Below, one piece after another: positions 1 to 7,008 of a stretch of 18,088 nt of DNA. This DNA comes from an uncultured Clostridia bacterium. GTDB lineage: Bacteria > Bacillota > Clostridia > Peptostreptococcales > Anaerovoracaceae. Numbering within the stretch: position 1 is the stretch's first letter; every line of letters starts with the position of its first letter. Where the stretch lies: NCBI GenBank assembly GCA_938009115.1, contig CALLHZ010000047.1, positions 1 to 18,088 of the forward strand. The letters run 5' to 3'. The notes under the pieces are model-generated. The model was not told the DNA's origin. It saw only the letters and a program-made list of their open reading frames with translations, and ran no database searches. The translations under genes were made by a program, and so were the position numbers.

Positions 1-213
1 TTCTGCCTGCGTCAGCGTTCCGGCGGCGACCCGCTCGTCCAGTATCGCCTGCTTGCGGGCAAGCATGGCCTCCTGGAATTCAGCTGCGCTTTCATACTCT
101 CCAGCCAACGAGCACTGCGCCCCAAAGCCCGGCGCGGCCAGTGCCGTGATCGTGGATGCCCCGATCAGCAACAGTACAGCCCCAAGTACCAAGATCATTT
201 TGCGGTTCTTCAT
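1..213 (-). CDS. Small secreted protein, possibly DUF2680-like; C-terminus cut by window edge
   Basis: The first 71 residues of a minus-strand gene that runs off the left edge. The ATG at 213 is preceded by AAAGGAGGAA at good spacing, so the start is firm. Residues 1 to about 26 form a classic signal peptide: MKNRK, then a hydrophobic core (ILVLGAVLLLIGAS), then a cleavage-like ALA-AP. The mature part is helical and charged. It includes ARKQAILDERVAAGTLTQAE, which resembles the 'K..I...V..G.ITQ.QA' repeats of small exported proteins with DUF2680 or similar domains. No enzymatic motif is visible in this portion. The role is unknown; such proteins are exported and small, and some respond to envelope or metal stress. 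The family assignment is tentative because most of the domain lies outside the window. Confidence 0.65.
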   Translation of the reverse strand, partial: MKNRKMILVLGAVLLLIGASTITALAAPGFGAQCSLAGEYESAAEFQEAMLARKQAILDERVAAGTLTQAE

Positions 214-233
214 ATTGCGTTCCTCCTTTGTGG

Positions 234-285
234 ACTACATATCCGTAGTGATTACGCATTTGATTATGCCGATCCCATATGTAGT
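234..285. repeat. Inverted repeats between divergent genes, possible operator
   Basis: ACTACATAT at 234-242 is matched by its exact reverse complement ATATGTAGT at 277-285. The first arm is also part of a tighter dyad, ACTAC-ATATCC-GTAGT (234-249). The repeats sit between the secreted-protein gene (start 213, minus) and the acetyltransferase gene (start 370, plus), where promoters for both must lie. No convincing -35/-10 pair was found in 214-369. Repressor binding is an inference. Confidence 0.35.
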
Positions 286-369
286 TTCTGTGTTATTCTG
301 TATAAGAAACCATGAATATCTGATATGATGTCTGTGATCGCAGCATTGCAGCACAGTAGAGGGAATGTT

Positions 370-927
370 ATGAGTCGTTTTGAACCGTTGTTCACCCCCC
401 GCCTGGTCCTCCGCCCTTTGTGCAGTGAGGATGCGGAAGACCTGCTGGCCTATCGGAAGCTGAAAGAAGTTCATCAGTATCAAGGATTTCACCCGCTTAC
501 CCTGGAAGATGTCTTCGCCTTCCTTTCTGGGCTTTCACCGCAGCCGAATGTACCGGAGACCTGGTTTCAGCTTGGAATACATACTAGGGAGGACGACCGG
601 CTGGCCGGCGACCTGGGTATTCATTTTCTTGAGGACCCCGAACAGGCCGAAATCGGTTTCTCGCTTGCTCCGTCCCAGCAAAAAAAGGGCTATGCCCTGG
701 AAGCATCCAAAGCAGCCCTTCATGCCCTTTTCACTTTATGGGGGATGCACCGGGTGATCGCCTCGGTAGATCCGAGAAATGTTGCCTCCATCCGGCTTCT
801 CCAGAAGCTGGGCATGCGCAAAGAGGCTCATTTCAGAAAAAGCTACCGGCTCGAGGAGGGCTGGGGCGATGACTGCATCTATGCCATCCTGCGGGAAGAA
901 TGGCCGGGACTTGTCCACGAACTATAG
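370..927 (+). CDS. GNAT N-acetyltransferase, RimJ/RimL type
   Basis: A 185-residue acetyl-CoA-dependent N-acetyltransferase of the RimJ/RimL branch. The proteins of this branch acetylate ribosomal protein N-termini, antibiotics or other amines; the substrate here cannot be read from sequence. Visible hallmarks are the N-terminal beta strand TPRLVLRPL (9-17) followed by an acidic helix, the acetyl-CoA pyrophosphate loop Q104-KKGYA, the region RVIASVDPRNVASIRLLQKLGM (about 128-149) with the Asn-Ser pair that positions the cofactor, and a closing DDCIYAILREEW. The length is normal for the family. I start it at ATG 370 because AGAGGGA lies 5 bp upstream. An in-frame ATG at 325 lacks a ribosome site and would add 15 residues that do not look like the family. 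It is one of only two plus-strand genes, and its stop lies 18 bp from the stop of the convergent XRE gene with no obvious terminator between. Confidence 0.9.
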   Translation: MSRFEPLFTPRLVLRPLCSEDAEDLLAYRKLKEVHQYQGFHPLTLEDVFAFLSGLSPQPNVPETWFQLGIHTREDDRLAGDLGIHFLEDPEQAEIGFSLAPSQQKKGYALEASKAALHALFTLWGMHRVIASVDPRNVASIRLLQKLGMRKEAHFRKSYRLEEGWGDDCIYAILREEWPGLVHEL

Positions 928-945
928 CCTCCTTGCCGGTGTGCT

Positions 946-2049
946 TCATTCTCCTTTCAGCTTTCTTATGATCAGCTTGTAGCGGGCATCCTCTGCCAAG
1001 GGGGCAAAGAACGGATTGGCAACCACCAGGTCCGTCATGCTTTTCCGCACGGTTTTTTCGTCTCTGGGGAGACTGCCTCCCAGATCCAGCGTCTCAAGCC
1101 ACTCCTCCAGCAAGTCGAAATAGCTGTCGCCGTGGAGCCGGAGGGGGTCGATGTTCCCCGCGGCCAGGCCGGCATACCGCTCCAGCATGTCCAGCGCCTT
1201 TTCGGGTTTCTCCTGCAGCATATAGCCCTGGGCCGCGGCAGCATACAGATTAGCCAGGTGCCAGGGGTTCAGATGCTTCACATCAAAAGCGTCTGCGATT
1301 GAAAGAGTACGGCGGAGCGTCTCCTCAAATCGTTCCGGCTCCTTAGCGCACAGCATCATGTAGGCCGGCAGAAAATTGAACAGAACGACGATATTCTGGT
1401 AGATCCCCGCCTGCAGTACCGATTTTGCCTGCTGGGGCAGCCCCTTGGCTTGATAAGCTGCCGACAGCAGAGATTCCGGCGGCAGGGCAGGTTCAACTGA
1501 ATGCCCCAGCAAATCCAGAACGGCATCCGGTTCTCCGATCGTCAGACTGCACAGTGCTTCCATATACCTCGCTTGTCGGACCACCGCGATTTCGTCGCTT
1601 TCTGTCCGGACCCGGACAAACAGCTCTTTTGCATCCCGAACAAGATTGCTGATTTTTTCCGGGTCTTTTTCGAGTTCCAGGTGGTTGATCATCAGGATCC
1701 CCATCTGCAGCAAAAGCGGAAAACAGGAATAATACTTGCGGACCACGGCCCGGCACTCTTCCAGCACTGCCTCCGGCGCCTCGACGGCGAACCGGGCGGA
1801 CAGTTTTTTGTACAGCGCGCGTATATCCTCCGGTTTCATCTGGGGCTGATAATCCATCAGCTCGTCGATGGTAATATTGAAGTAAGCCGCCAGCTGTGGC
1901 AGGAAAGTCACGTCAGGATAGCACTGCTCCGTCTCCCACTTGGAAACCGACGCCTTGGACACACCGATGTAATTCGCCAGGTCCTCCTGCGTGATGCCCG
2001 CCTCTTTTCTTTTTGCAATCAGCACTTTGCCGATATTGATCTCTTTCAT
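946..2049 (-). CDS. XRE-family transcriptional regulator with long helical C-terminal domain
   Basis: A 367-residue cytoplasmic DNA-binding regulator. Residues 5-62 form an HTH_3 (Cro/cI) domain: IGKVLIAKRKEAGITQEDLA, then YIGVSKASVSKWETEQCYPD, with the recognition helix around VSKASVSKWE. The remaining 300 residues are alpha-helical with TPR-like pairs (for example LYAAAAQGYMLQEKPEKALDMLERYAGL), the layout of Bacillota XRE regulators whose helical tail binds a peptide or partner protein. It has no membrane segment. The ATG at 2049 has AGGAGG 8 bp upstream; a GTG at 2058 in frame would overlap that ribosome site and is less likely. The gene follows the AraC-type gene on the same strand after 116 bp, with a hairpin and a promoter-like sequence between. 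The target is unknown and could be its own promoter. Confidence 0.88.
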   Translation of the reverse strand: MKEINIGKVLIAKRKEAGITQEDLANYIGVSKASVSKWETEQCYPDVTFLPQLAAYFNITIDELMDYQPQMKPEDIRALYKKLSARFAVEAPEAVLEECRAVVRKYYSCFPLLLQMGILMINHLELEKDPEKISNLVRDAKELFVRVRTESDEIAVVRQARYMEALCSLTIGEPDAVLDLLGHSVEPALPPESLLSAAYQAKGLPQQAKSVLQAGIYQNIVVLFNFLPAYMMLCAKEPERFEETLRRTLSIADAFDVKHLNPWHLANLYAAAAQGYMLQEKPEKALDMLERYAGLAAGNIDPLRLHGDSYFDLLEEWLETLDLGGSLPRDEKTVRKSMTDLVVANPFFAPLAEDARYKLIIRKLKGE

Positions 2050-2069
2050 TGAAATCACCTCCTGCCATT

Positions 2070-2098
2070 ATCATAAGCAGACAAAGAGCATGGCACAA
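2070..2098 (-). promoter_or_regulatory. Candidate promoter of the XRE gene
   Basis: On the minus strand TTGTGC (2098-2093) and TATGAT (2075-2070) are 17 bp apart, a fair sigma-A match. Transcription would begin close to the ribosome site, giving a very short leader. The -35 overlaps the hairpin at 2086-2111. No experimental support. Confidence 0.3.
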
Positions 2099-2111
2099 GG
2101 GAGCCATGCTC
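2086..2111 (-). terminator. Hairpin downstream of the AraC-type gene, probable weak terminator
   Basis: GAGCATGGC (2086-2094) and GCCATGCTC (2103-2111) form a perfect 9-bp stem with an 8-base loop. Read on the minus strand the stem is followed by TTTGTCTG, a short T-rich tail. This fits a leaky intrinsic terminator between the AraC-type gene (stop at 2166) and the XRE gene. A dyad operator is an alternative reading. Confidence 0.5.
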
Positions 2112-2165
2112 AATTTCTGTTAATAAAATCAACCTGAACGATACTTATTTTCTAATAATAGGAAG

Positions 2166-3002
2166 TCATACTTCGGAACGGTAGTCAGCCGCTTGCTGAT
2201 TTCCTTCGAAGTAGACCTCAATGTCCGGGCCATTGGAGTATTCGTATCCGGAAGTAGGCAGCCACTCCGTGATGATCCGCTTCTGTATACTTTGGATCGC
2301 TTCAGGCATGGCGCCGATGCACTCGAACACCGCCCAGGTGCCCGCAGGGACCCAATACTCCTCCATCCCTGCAGGAGCCTCCTTTTGCGTTGAGACAGCG
2401 ATGTAATAATCCATCTCTTCACCGTCCATGCACGTGCTGACACCCAGCAGCCCATAAGGGGGCTGGTCCATCAGCGAACAGATTCCGGGCACGATACCGC
2501 TTTGGACCGTCTCCTGCCAAAATAGAGGAACTTTCTCAAAACACTCCTCGGTTTTCATGTACAAATGCACTTTGACCCCGACGATCCTGAATGCATCCTT
2601 CGTTACGATCTTGTAATTCATTTGCGCGTCTCCTTTGATCGAAATCGTGAAACTGATGCGCGGGAATGCGGCGAGCGAAGCGCCTTCGCGCCTTGCTCCG
2701 GACGGCGCGACGCCGTGAACGCTGCGGAATGCCCGATTGAAGGCCGTAGGCGAATCGTAGCCGTACTTCAACGCCAGGTCGATGACCTTTGCATCGGTGG
2801 TCTGGAGTTCAAAAGCAGCGGCTGTCATCCGCCTGCGGCGAATATATTCCGACAGGGACATCCCGGCGATATAAGCAAACATCCGTTGAAAATGAAACGT
2901 CGAGCAGCAGGCGATCCGGGCAGCCTGCCCGTAGGAGATCTCTCCTGCTATATTCTCTTCGATGTAGCCGATCGCCTGGTTCATCCGGTCGAGCCAGTCC
3001 AT
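2166..3002 (-). CDS. AraC-family regulator with GyrI-like effector-binding domain
   Basis: A 278-residue regulator in the Rob/SoxS-like arrangement with the DNA-binding half first. Residues 5-105 hold the two AraC helix-turn-helix units: ISYGQAARIACCSTFHFQRMF around 22-42, and DLALKYGYDSPTAFNRAFRSVHG (about 75-97), which ends in the typical GVAPS. Residues 128-278 form a GyrI/BmrR-type effector domain (MNYKIVTKDAFRIVGVKV, then PYGLLGVSTCMDGEEMDYYIAVS, then WVPAGTWAVFECIG). That fold binds bulky hydrophobic or cationic drugs or antibiotics, often to induce efflux or modifying enzymes. The start ATG at 3002 follows GAGGTGAT at good spacing. It lies 61 bp downstream of the DUF3795 gene on the same strand, so it may close that operon. 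Acetyltransferase and immunity-like neighbours support a drug or stress response, but no regulon can be read here. Confidence 0.92.
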   Translation of the reverse strand: MDWLDRMNQAIGYIEENIAGEISYGQAARIACCSTFHFQRMFAYIAGMSLSEYIRRRRMTAAAFELQTTDAKVIDLALKYGYDSPTAFNRAFRSVHGVAPSGARREGASLAAFPRISFTISIKGDAQMNYKIVTKDAFRIVGVKVHLYMKTEECFEKVPLFWQETVQSGIVPGICSLMDQPPYGLLGVSTCMDGEEMDYYIAVSTQKEAPAGMEEYWVPAGTWAVFECIGAMPEAIQSIQKRIITEWLPTSGYEYSNGPDIEVYFEGNQQAADYRSEV

Positions 3003-3063
3003 ATCATCACCTCACGTCAGCACTTTACCATCTGTACTGCCGTGATTCCTCTCTTTTAATGCA

Positions 3064-3603
3064 CTATTCTGCAAGCTTCAGCGTGATCCCTTCCGCCTCT
3101 GCGATTTTATTCAAGGCTGCTCGCAGTGCCCGCTCCCTGGTTTTCATGTCTCCGGGAATATCCGCTTCGGCCAGCGCATCGCGAAGCTGTGCTGCAGGCA
3201 GCAGCGCTGCCGCAAGGCAGAAATAACTCTTGCCCCGTCCGCCGTCGAAATCCTCCAGCATGACCTCTAATAGGGCGATCCGCTCTCGTTGCTGCTCCAA
3301 AAACGTCTGAATACCCTGGCTGCGGATCTTTTCGTGGTTGGAGAAGATTTTTTTATGCGTTACGAAAGAATCTTTTTCGATTTTCGCGTTGTTGTATTTT
3401 TCGCAAGGATATTCATCGCACTGGCTGCATACCTCGAGGCCGTGCTTTTGTATACAGCACGTTTTGATGCCGCAGGGCGGATGCAACTCTTCGAAACGAA
3501 CGCCTCCGCATCCGGGACATTTTGAAACGCCCGCCGTATAATATCTGGGGCATAAACCGCAATCGATGCCGCAGCATCCTATGACAGAGTGCTCTTTTTG
3601 CAT
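3064..3603 (-). CDS. Cys-rich DUF3795 family protein
   Basis: A 179-residue soluble protein. The N-terminal 70 residues carry twelve cysteines (10, 11, 15, 18, 29, 32, 44, 49, 50, 59, 62, 67) in a metal-binding pattern: CCGIDCGLC, then CPGC, then CGIKTCC, then CSQCDEYPC. This is the signature of the DUF3795 family, common in clostridia and archaea and thought to bind zinc or an iron-sulfur cluster; its function is unknown. The rest is helical and charged. I start at ATG 3603, just after a GGGGGGG-containing ribosome site. Longer in-frame starts (to 3663) run into the acetyltransferase gene and add unrelated residues. The gap to that upstream gene is 8 bp, so the two are almost surely cotranscribed. 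Confidence 0.85.
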   Translation of the reverse strand: MQKEHSVIGCCGIDCGLCPRYYTAGVSKCPGCGGVRFEELHPPCGIKTCCIQKHGLEVCSQCDEYPCEKYNNAKIEKDSFVTHKKIFSNHEKIRSQGIQTFLEQQRERIALLEVMLEDFDGGRGKSYFCLAAALLPAAQLRDALAEADIPGDMKTRERALRAALNKIAEAEGITLKLAE

Positions 3604-3611
3604 AACCCCCC

Positions 3612-4109
3612 CTACGCTCCGGCAATGCGACTCCGGCGCTCCATCAGCACCGTATCGTGCCATATCCCGTCGGGCATCCGGGCGATACGCTCCCGCACGC
3701 CGACCAGCCTGAATCCGCAGGATTCATGAAGGCGAATGCTTGCTGTATTTTCCCGGGTGATACTGCCCTGGAGCATCCAAAACCCTTCCGCCTCGGAGCA
3801 GCGGACCAACTCTTTAAGCAAGACCTTGCCAAGCCCCTTCCCGCGATAAGTCTCGTCGATATAGATGCTCACTTCCGCAACACCGGCGTACACCGGCCGG
3901 CTTGACACCGCAGACAATGCTGCCCAGCCGGCCACATCCTCCCCAAGACGGAGCACAAGCCTGCAGGAATCAATGTGCCCGCGATCCCAGTCCTCCCAGG
4001 CGGGAACTTCACTTTGAAATGTGGCAAGCCCCGTGTCGATGCCGGACCGGTAGATGGCCGCGACACGAGGCCAGTCTTCGGGTTTCATGCTTTGAATCGT
4101 ATATCCCAT
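3612..4109 (-). CDS. GNAT N-acetyltransferase, phosphinothricin acetyltransferase-like
   Basis: A 165-residue acetyltransferase of the Pat/YncA (MnaT) branch, which acetylates the amino group of phosphinothricin, methionine sulfoximine or related amino acids with acetyl-CoA. Family marks in order: IYRSGIDTGLATFQSEVP (19-36), the substrate-side stretch that follows the first helix; VYAGVAEVSIYIDETYRGKGLGKVLL (about 73-98) with the pyrophosphate loop R89-GKGLG; NTASIRLHESCGFRLVGVRER (121-141); and the closing WHDTVLMER (150-158) typical of this branch. The length is normal. ATG 4109 is preceded by GGGAGG 7 bp away. It sits 19 bp after the Imm5-like gene and 8 bp before the DUF3795 gene, within a tight run. 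The true substrate may be an ordinary amino acid rather than a herbicide. Confidence 0.9.
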   Translation of the reverse strand: MGYTIQSMKPEDWPRVAAIYRSGIDTGLATFQSEVPAWEDWDRGHIDSCRLVLRLGEDVAGWAALSAVSSRPVYAGVAEVSIYIDETYRGKGLGKVLLKELVRCSEAEGFWMLQGSITRENTASIRLHESCGFRLVGVRERIARMPDGIWHDTVLMERRSRIAGA

Positions 4110-4128
4110 TGTTCAACCTCCCGTGCTT

Positions 4129-4656
4129 TCAGCATTTCCAGTCGATCCGGACAGGATCCGGCTCGTGTTCCACCGATCTGTCCTTTAAGGCCTGCAACAT
4201 CCTTTCACATTCACCGGCGGCATATTGAGACAAATCAGCCCATGGCGCATCAGGGCCCAGGGCGTCATAGGCCGCCGCCAATGCCCCATATAAGGGCAAG
4301 CCGATGCAATGTCTGGCAGAGTGGATCACAGAGGCGCTCTGGCCGACGGCTCTTGCGGCGGCGCAGGCAGCCGGCGTCCCTTCTGCTTCGCGGGCGGCGC
4401 TGTGACATTCCAATATCAACGCCTTTGCCTGCGGGAGTTTGATTTCACCTGCCAGCCATTGCCGGGCAGCAGCTACCGCGTTCCGGGGCCGAGGGTCCTC
4501 AGGATAGTGCTTTTCCCAAATAGGGAGCATCATGCTCTCGGCGTATTCCGCGACCCAATGCGCCAGCGTGGACTTGCTTTGGGTCTCGACCTGCTTAATG
4601 ATGGCCTGAAGATATGGCGCTTCCCAGTCATTCAGCATTTTTCGGTATTTTGACAT
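4129..4656 (-). CDS. Imm5-like putative immunity protein
   Basis: A 175-residue, all-helical, soluble protein without signal peptide. The segment EYAESMMLPIWEKHYPEDPR (about 37-56), then the PRNAVAAARQWLAGEI block, followed by Ala-rich helices (SAAREAEGTPAACAAARAVGQSAS) and a C-terminal tail, matches the Imm-5 / Imm-5-like 'putative immunity protein' family: an acidic-aromatic stretch, then P-(D/E)-D-x-R-P-R, then AIEAAR.W..GEI. Members were proposed by genome context to neutralise polymorphic toxins, though most stand-alone copies have no known partner. The start at ATG 4656 follows AGGAGAAG. The gap from the DUF1801 gene upstream is 14 bp. No toxin gene lies nearby in the window, so this looks like an orphan or repurposed copy. 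Function remains a family-level inference. Confidence 0.7.
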   Translation of the reverse strand: MSKYRKMLNDWEAPYLQAIIKQVETQSKSTLAHWVAEYAESMMLPIWEKHYPEDPRPRNAVAAARQWLAGEIKLPQAKALILECHSAAREAEGTPAACAAARAVGQSASVIHSARHCIGLPLYGALAAAYDALGPDAPWADLSQYAAGECERMLQALKDRSVEHEPDPVRIDWKC

Positions 4657-4670
4657 CGTTCTTCTCCTGC

Positions 4671-5081
4671 TCAGTGATGATTGCCAGTTTCAAAGCACCA
4701 GCGGGCGATGGTTGCGATCAGGTCCAGCGGAAGCGGCTTTCCGTAAGGAAACTGGGCTGCGCCTTTGCTCGTTTTATAATCCTTGAGCTGCTCTGAAAAA
4801 TGCGCGATAGCGGTATCGCCTGGATAGATGCCGATATGATTTTTAAAAGCGGCAAAATGGATGATGTTATGATTGCGCCAATAAGTTGGCATTTGCCAGG
4901 AGATCCGCTCCTCAGCCTCCGGCAGCGTATCCCGAAGCGTATCACGCAGCTGCTGAAGCAAGGGACGAACCGCTTCCGGCTGCCCGTCAATATACTCATC
5001 GACGGCTTTGACCCCTTCACTGCAAAAATGATTCTGATTTGTATTCTTAAATTCCCTTCCGCACCGGGGACATTTCCACAT
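4671..5081 (-). CDS. Zinc-ribbon plus DUF1801 (YdhG/frataxin-like) protein
   Basis: A 136-residue cytoplasmic protein in two parts. Residues 1-20 hold C4-PRC7 and H18-F-C20 (MWKCPRCGREFKNTNQNHFC), a likely small zinc-binding knuckle. Residues 25-133 are a DUF1801 domain: VDEYIDGQPEAVRPLLQQLR, then PEAEERISWQMPTYW, then HFAAFKNHIGIYPG, and a final KGAAQFPYGKPLPLDLI. The family includes YdhG/Fra-type proteins described as frataxin-like iron chaperones; a role in iron handling is possible but unproven here. I use ATG 5081 because AAAGGAG lies 7 bp upstream. A longer in-frame start at 5150 would overlap the diguanylate cyclase gene. It begins 25 bp after that gene's stop and heads the run of small genes. 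Confidence 0.85.
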   Translation of the reverse strand: MWKCPRCGREFKNTNQNHFCSEGVKAVDEYIDGQPEAVRPLLQQLRDTLRDTLPEAEERISWQMPTYWRNHNIIHFAAFKNHIGIYPGDTAIAHFSEQLKDYKTSKGAAQFPYGKPLPLDLIATIARWCFETGNHH

Positions 5082-5106
5082 ATTGTACTCCTTTCCTCGG
5101 AATTTG

Positions 5107-7008
5107 TCAGACTGTGATTTTTCCGGCAATTTTATCGTCGTACATGGCATCTTCTGCCTGTTTCAACACTTCCCGTGCACTCTGCCCGATGTTTTCTTTC
5201 GTGGCCAGGCCATAGGATATGGTAATGGGCACATCTTCGATACAAGCATGACTCAACCGCTCTTCAATTAATTCAAACCGGTCTTCGGCCTGCTTTAAAG
5301 TCGTGCGGGGCATCAGGGCCACGAACTCGTCGCCGCCAATCCGTGTGATCACATCTTCGGGCCTGCATCCGGCAGTCAGAGACTCCGCAACGATTTGGAT
5401 CAAATGATCCCCCTGGTCATGGCCATAGGCATCGTTGAGCATCTTCAGCCCGTTGACATCAATATACACGAATGTCAGTGGCAGATTACTCTCCTGATCG
5501 GACCGCTTTAATTCATCTTCAAAATAGCGCCGGTTGTACAGCCCGGTCAGGTGGTCGTGATAACTCAAATATTCTATACGGCGCTGCTTTTCTTTCTTTT
5601 CGCTGTAATCCCGGAAGACAAGGACGCAGCCGATGATACTGCCCTCGACATCACGGATCGGCGCAGCGGTATCCTCGATGGGTATTTCGCTGCCATCTTT
5701 AGCAACAAGAAGTGTATGGTTGGCCAATTCAATGATTTCGCCGGATGCATAGACGGCTTGCACCGGGCTGTCCACCGGTTGCCGTGTATACTCGTTGATG
5801 ATGCGAAACACGCTTTCCAGCGGCCTCCCGGCAGCCTCCGCCAGCTTCCATCCGCTCAGCTTTTGAGCAACCGGATTCAGAAATTGAACGAGGCCGTTGA
5901 TGTCGACAGTGATGACGCCGTCGCCTACCGAAATCAGCGTAGCTTCCAGTTTTTCGCGGCTTTCAACCAGTTCGCTCTGAACGGTTTCGATCCTCGACAG
6001 TAAAGCATTGATGGATTTTCGCAGATAAGAAAATTCGTCCGTGCCGCCTTCCGGGATCCGGGCCGAGATACGACCTGTAACATCGATGGTCTTGACATCC
6101 GCCAGCAACCGCTCAAAAGGCACCGTCAGGTATTTTCCGAGCAGCAAAAATAGAGCGATACTCACAAGGATGATGGAAACCGTCGTAAATACCGAAAAGT
6201 CGGTGATCTCCTTCATGCCCGAAACATACAGCGTTCTTGGCATTTCCATCGAGAGGATCAGCGATCCGGAAATATCATAAATGTTGGGAACGCCAAGCTC
6301 TATCCGGATCAAGGGATCCTCACCGGCTGAATACGCCTGGGTGAGAATCGAGACCTCACTGCTTTGTTCCGGTATTTCCTGCGGTTTCGCGTTGCGTATT
6401 TCCCGAATCGACCCGCCGGCGATTTTCTCTATTTCAGACAGAATGGAATCGTCGACGATCCTGCCGAAAATCAGGGTGCCCGCAGCGGCCTGCTGCTCCA
6501 GAGAATCCGTGATCACTGTAGAGGCGCAAAAATAGTAGTGCTCCCCTATTTTTATGATCCCTGAAGTATCTTCCGCAACATGGGCGAAATCGGTCAACCG
6601 GCTGATTTCTTCGGAAAAGTCCGCGGGAGCCGGCTGAAATGCTCTGCCCGCTATGTCGTAATGTTGATGATACAGAATTATGCCGGCGGAATTTTCTATA
6701 AGGACGAAGCTGAGATCGAGGGTTTGAAAGGAACTCTCCGTCATATTCAAATCGATATAGGCGGGGTCCAGGGTCTGCGCGAAGTGATTCGTATCGTCCC
6801 AGTGGCCCCAGTCATTGACAGAACCTGTATATTTGGCGTTGCGCTCGCTTAGGTAGGAAGCGATGCTTGCCGTGGCGGAATGCAACTGCTCCTGCTCGTG
6901 CCGCAGAACATGGTCCCGAAAAAACATTCCGAAACGCAAATTGACAAAAACGATCCCCGCGATCATCAGCGGTATCACTATAAGTGCGATTTTCACCCTG
7001 GTTTTCAT
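5107..7008 (-). CDS. CHASE4-HAMP-PAS-GGDEF membrane diguanylate cyclase
   Basis: A 633-residue membrane-bound enzyme expected to make cyclic di-GMP from two GTP. Order: membrane helix about 7-29; an extracytoplasmic CHASE4-type sensor 30-265, with the typical NDWGHWDDTNHF near 65-76; membrane helix about 271-291; HAMP linker 292-345; PAS domain about 350-470 (DGVITVDINGLVQFLNPVA, then IIGCVLVFRDYSEKK); GGDEF domain 478-633. The active site is intact (GGDEF 558-562; YHDHLTGLYNRRYF at 483-496; DVNGLKMLNDAYGHDQGD at 517-534). The product-inhibition site RxxD is present as RPED (549-552), five residues before GGDEF, so feedback control by c-di-GMP is likely. There is no EAL domain. The ATG overlaps the stop of the flavin-binding gene as ATGA, which suggests translational coupling. 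The CHASE4 ligand is unknown. Confidence 0.95.
   Translation of the reverse strand: MKTRVKIALIVIPLMIAGIVFVNLRFGMFFRDHVLRHEQEQLHSATASIASYLSERNAKYTGSVNDWGHWDDTNHFAQTLDPAYIDLNMTESSFQTLDLSFVLIENSAGIILYHQHYDIAGRAFQPAPADFSEEISRLTDFAHVAEDTSGIIKIGEHYYFCASTVITDSLEQQAAAGTLIFGRIVDDSILSEIEKIAGGSIREIRNAKPQEIPEQSSEVSILTQAYSAGEDPLIRIELGVPNIYDISGSLILSMEMPRTLYVSGMKEITDFSVFTTVSIILVSIALFLLLGKYLTVPFERLLADVKTIDVTGRISARIPEGGTDEFSYLRKSINALLSRIETVQSELVESREKLEATLISVGDGVITVDINGLVQFLNPVAQKLSGWKLAEAAGRPLESVFRIINEYTRQPVDSPVQAVYASGEIIELANHTLLVAKDGSEIPIEDTAAPIRDVEGSIIGCVLVFRDYSEKKEKQRRIEYLSYHDHLTGLYNRRYFEDELKRSDQESNLPLTFVYIDVNGLKMLNDAYGHDQGDHLIQIVAESLTAGCRPEDVITRIGGDEFVALMPRTTLKQAEDRFELIEERLSHACIEDVPITISYGLATKENIGQSAREVLKQAEDAMYDDKIAGKITV

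Noticed and set aside
325..369. Longer start (ATG 325) of the RimJ/RimL-type acetyltransferase
   Set aside because: No ribosome site, and the extra 15 residues precede the normal family N-terminus at ATG 370, which has AGAGGGA.
4129..4656. Toxin-immunity locus around the Imm5-like gene
   Set aside because: No polymorphic toxin, Rhs, WXG100 or secretion gene occurs in the window; only the immunity-like family is present.
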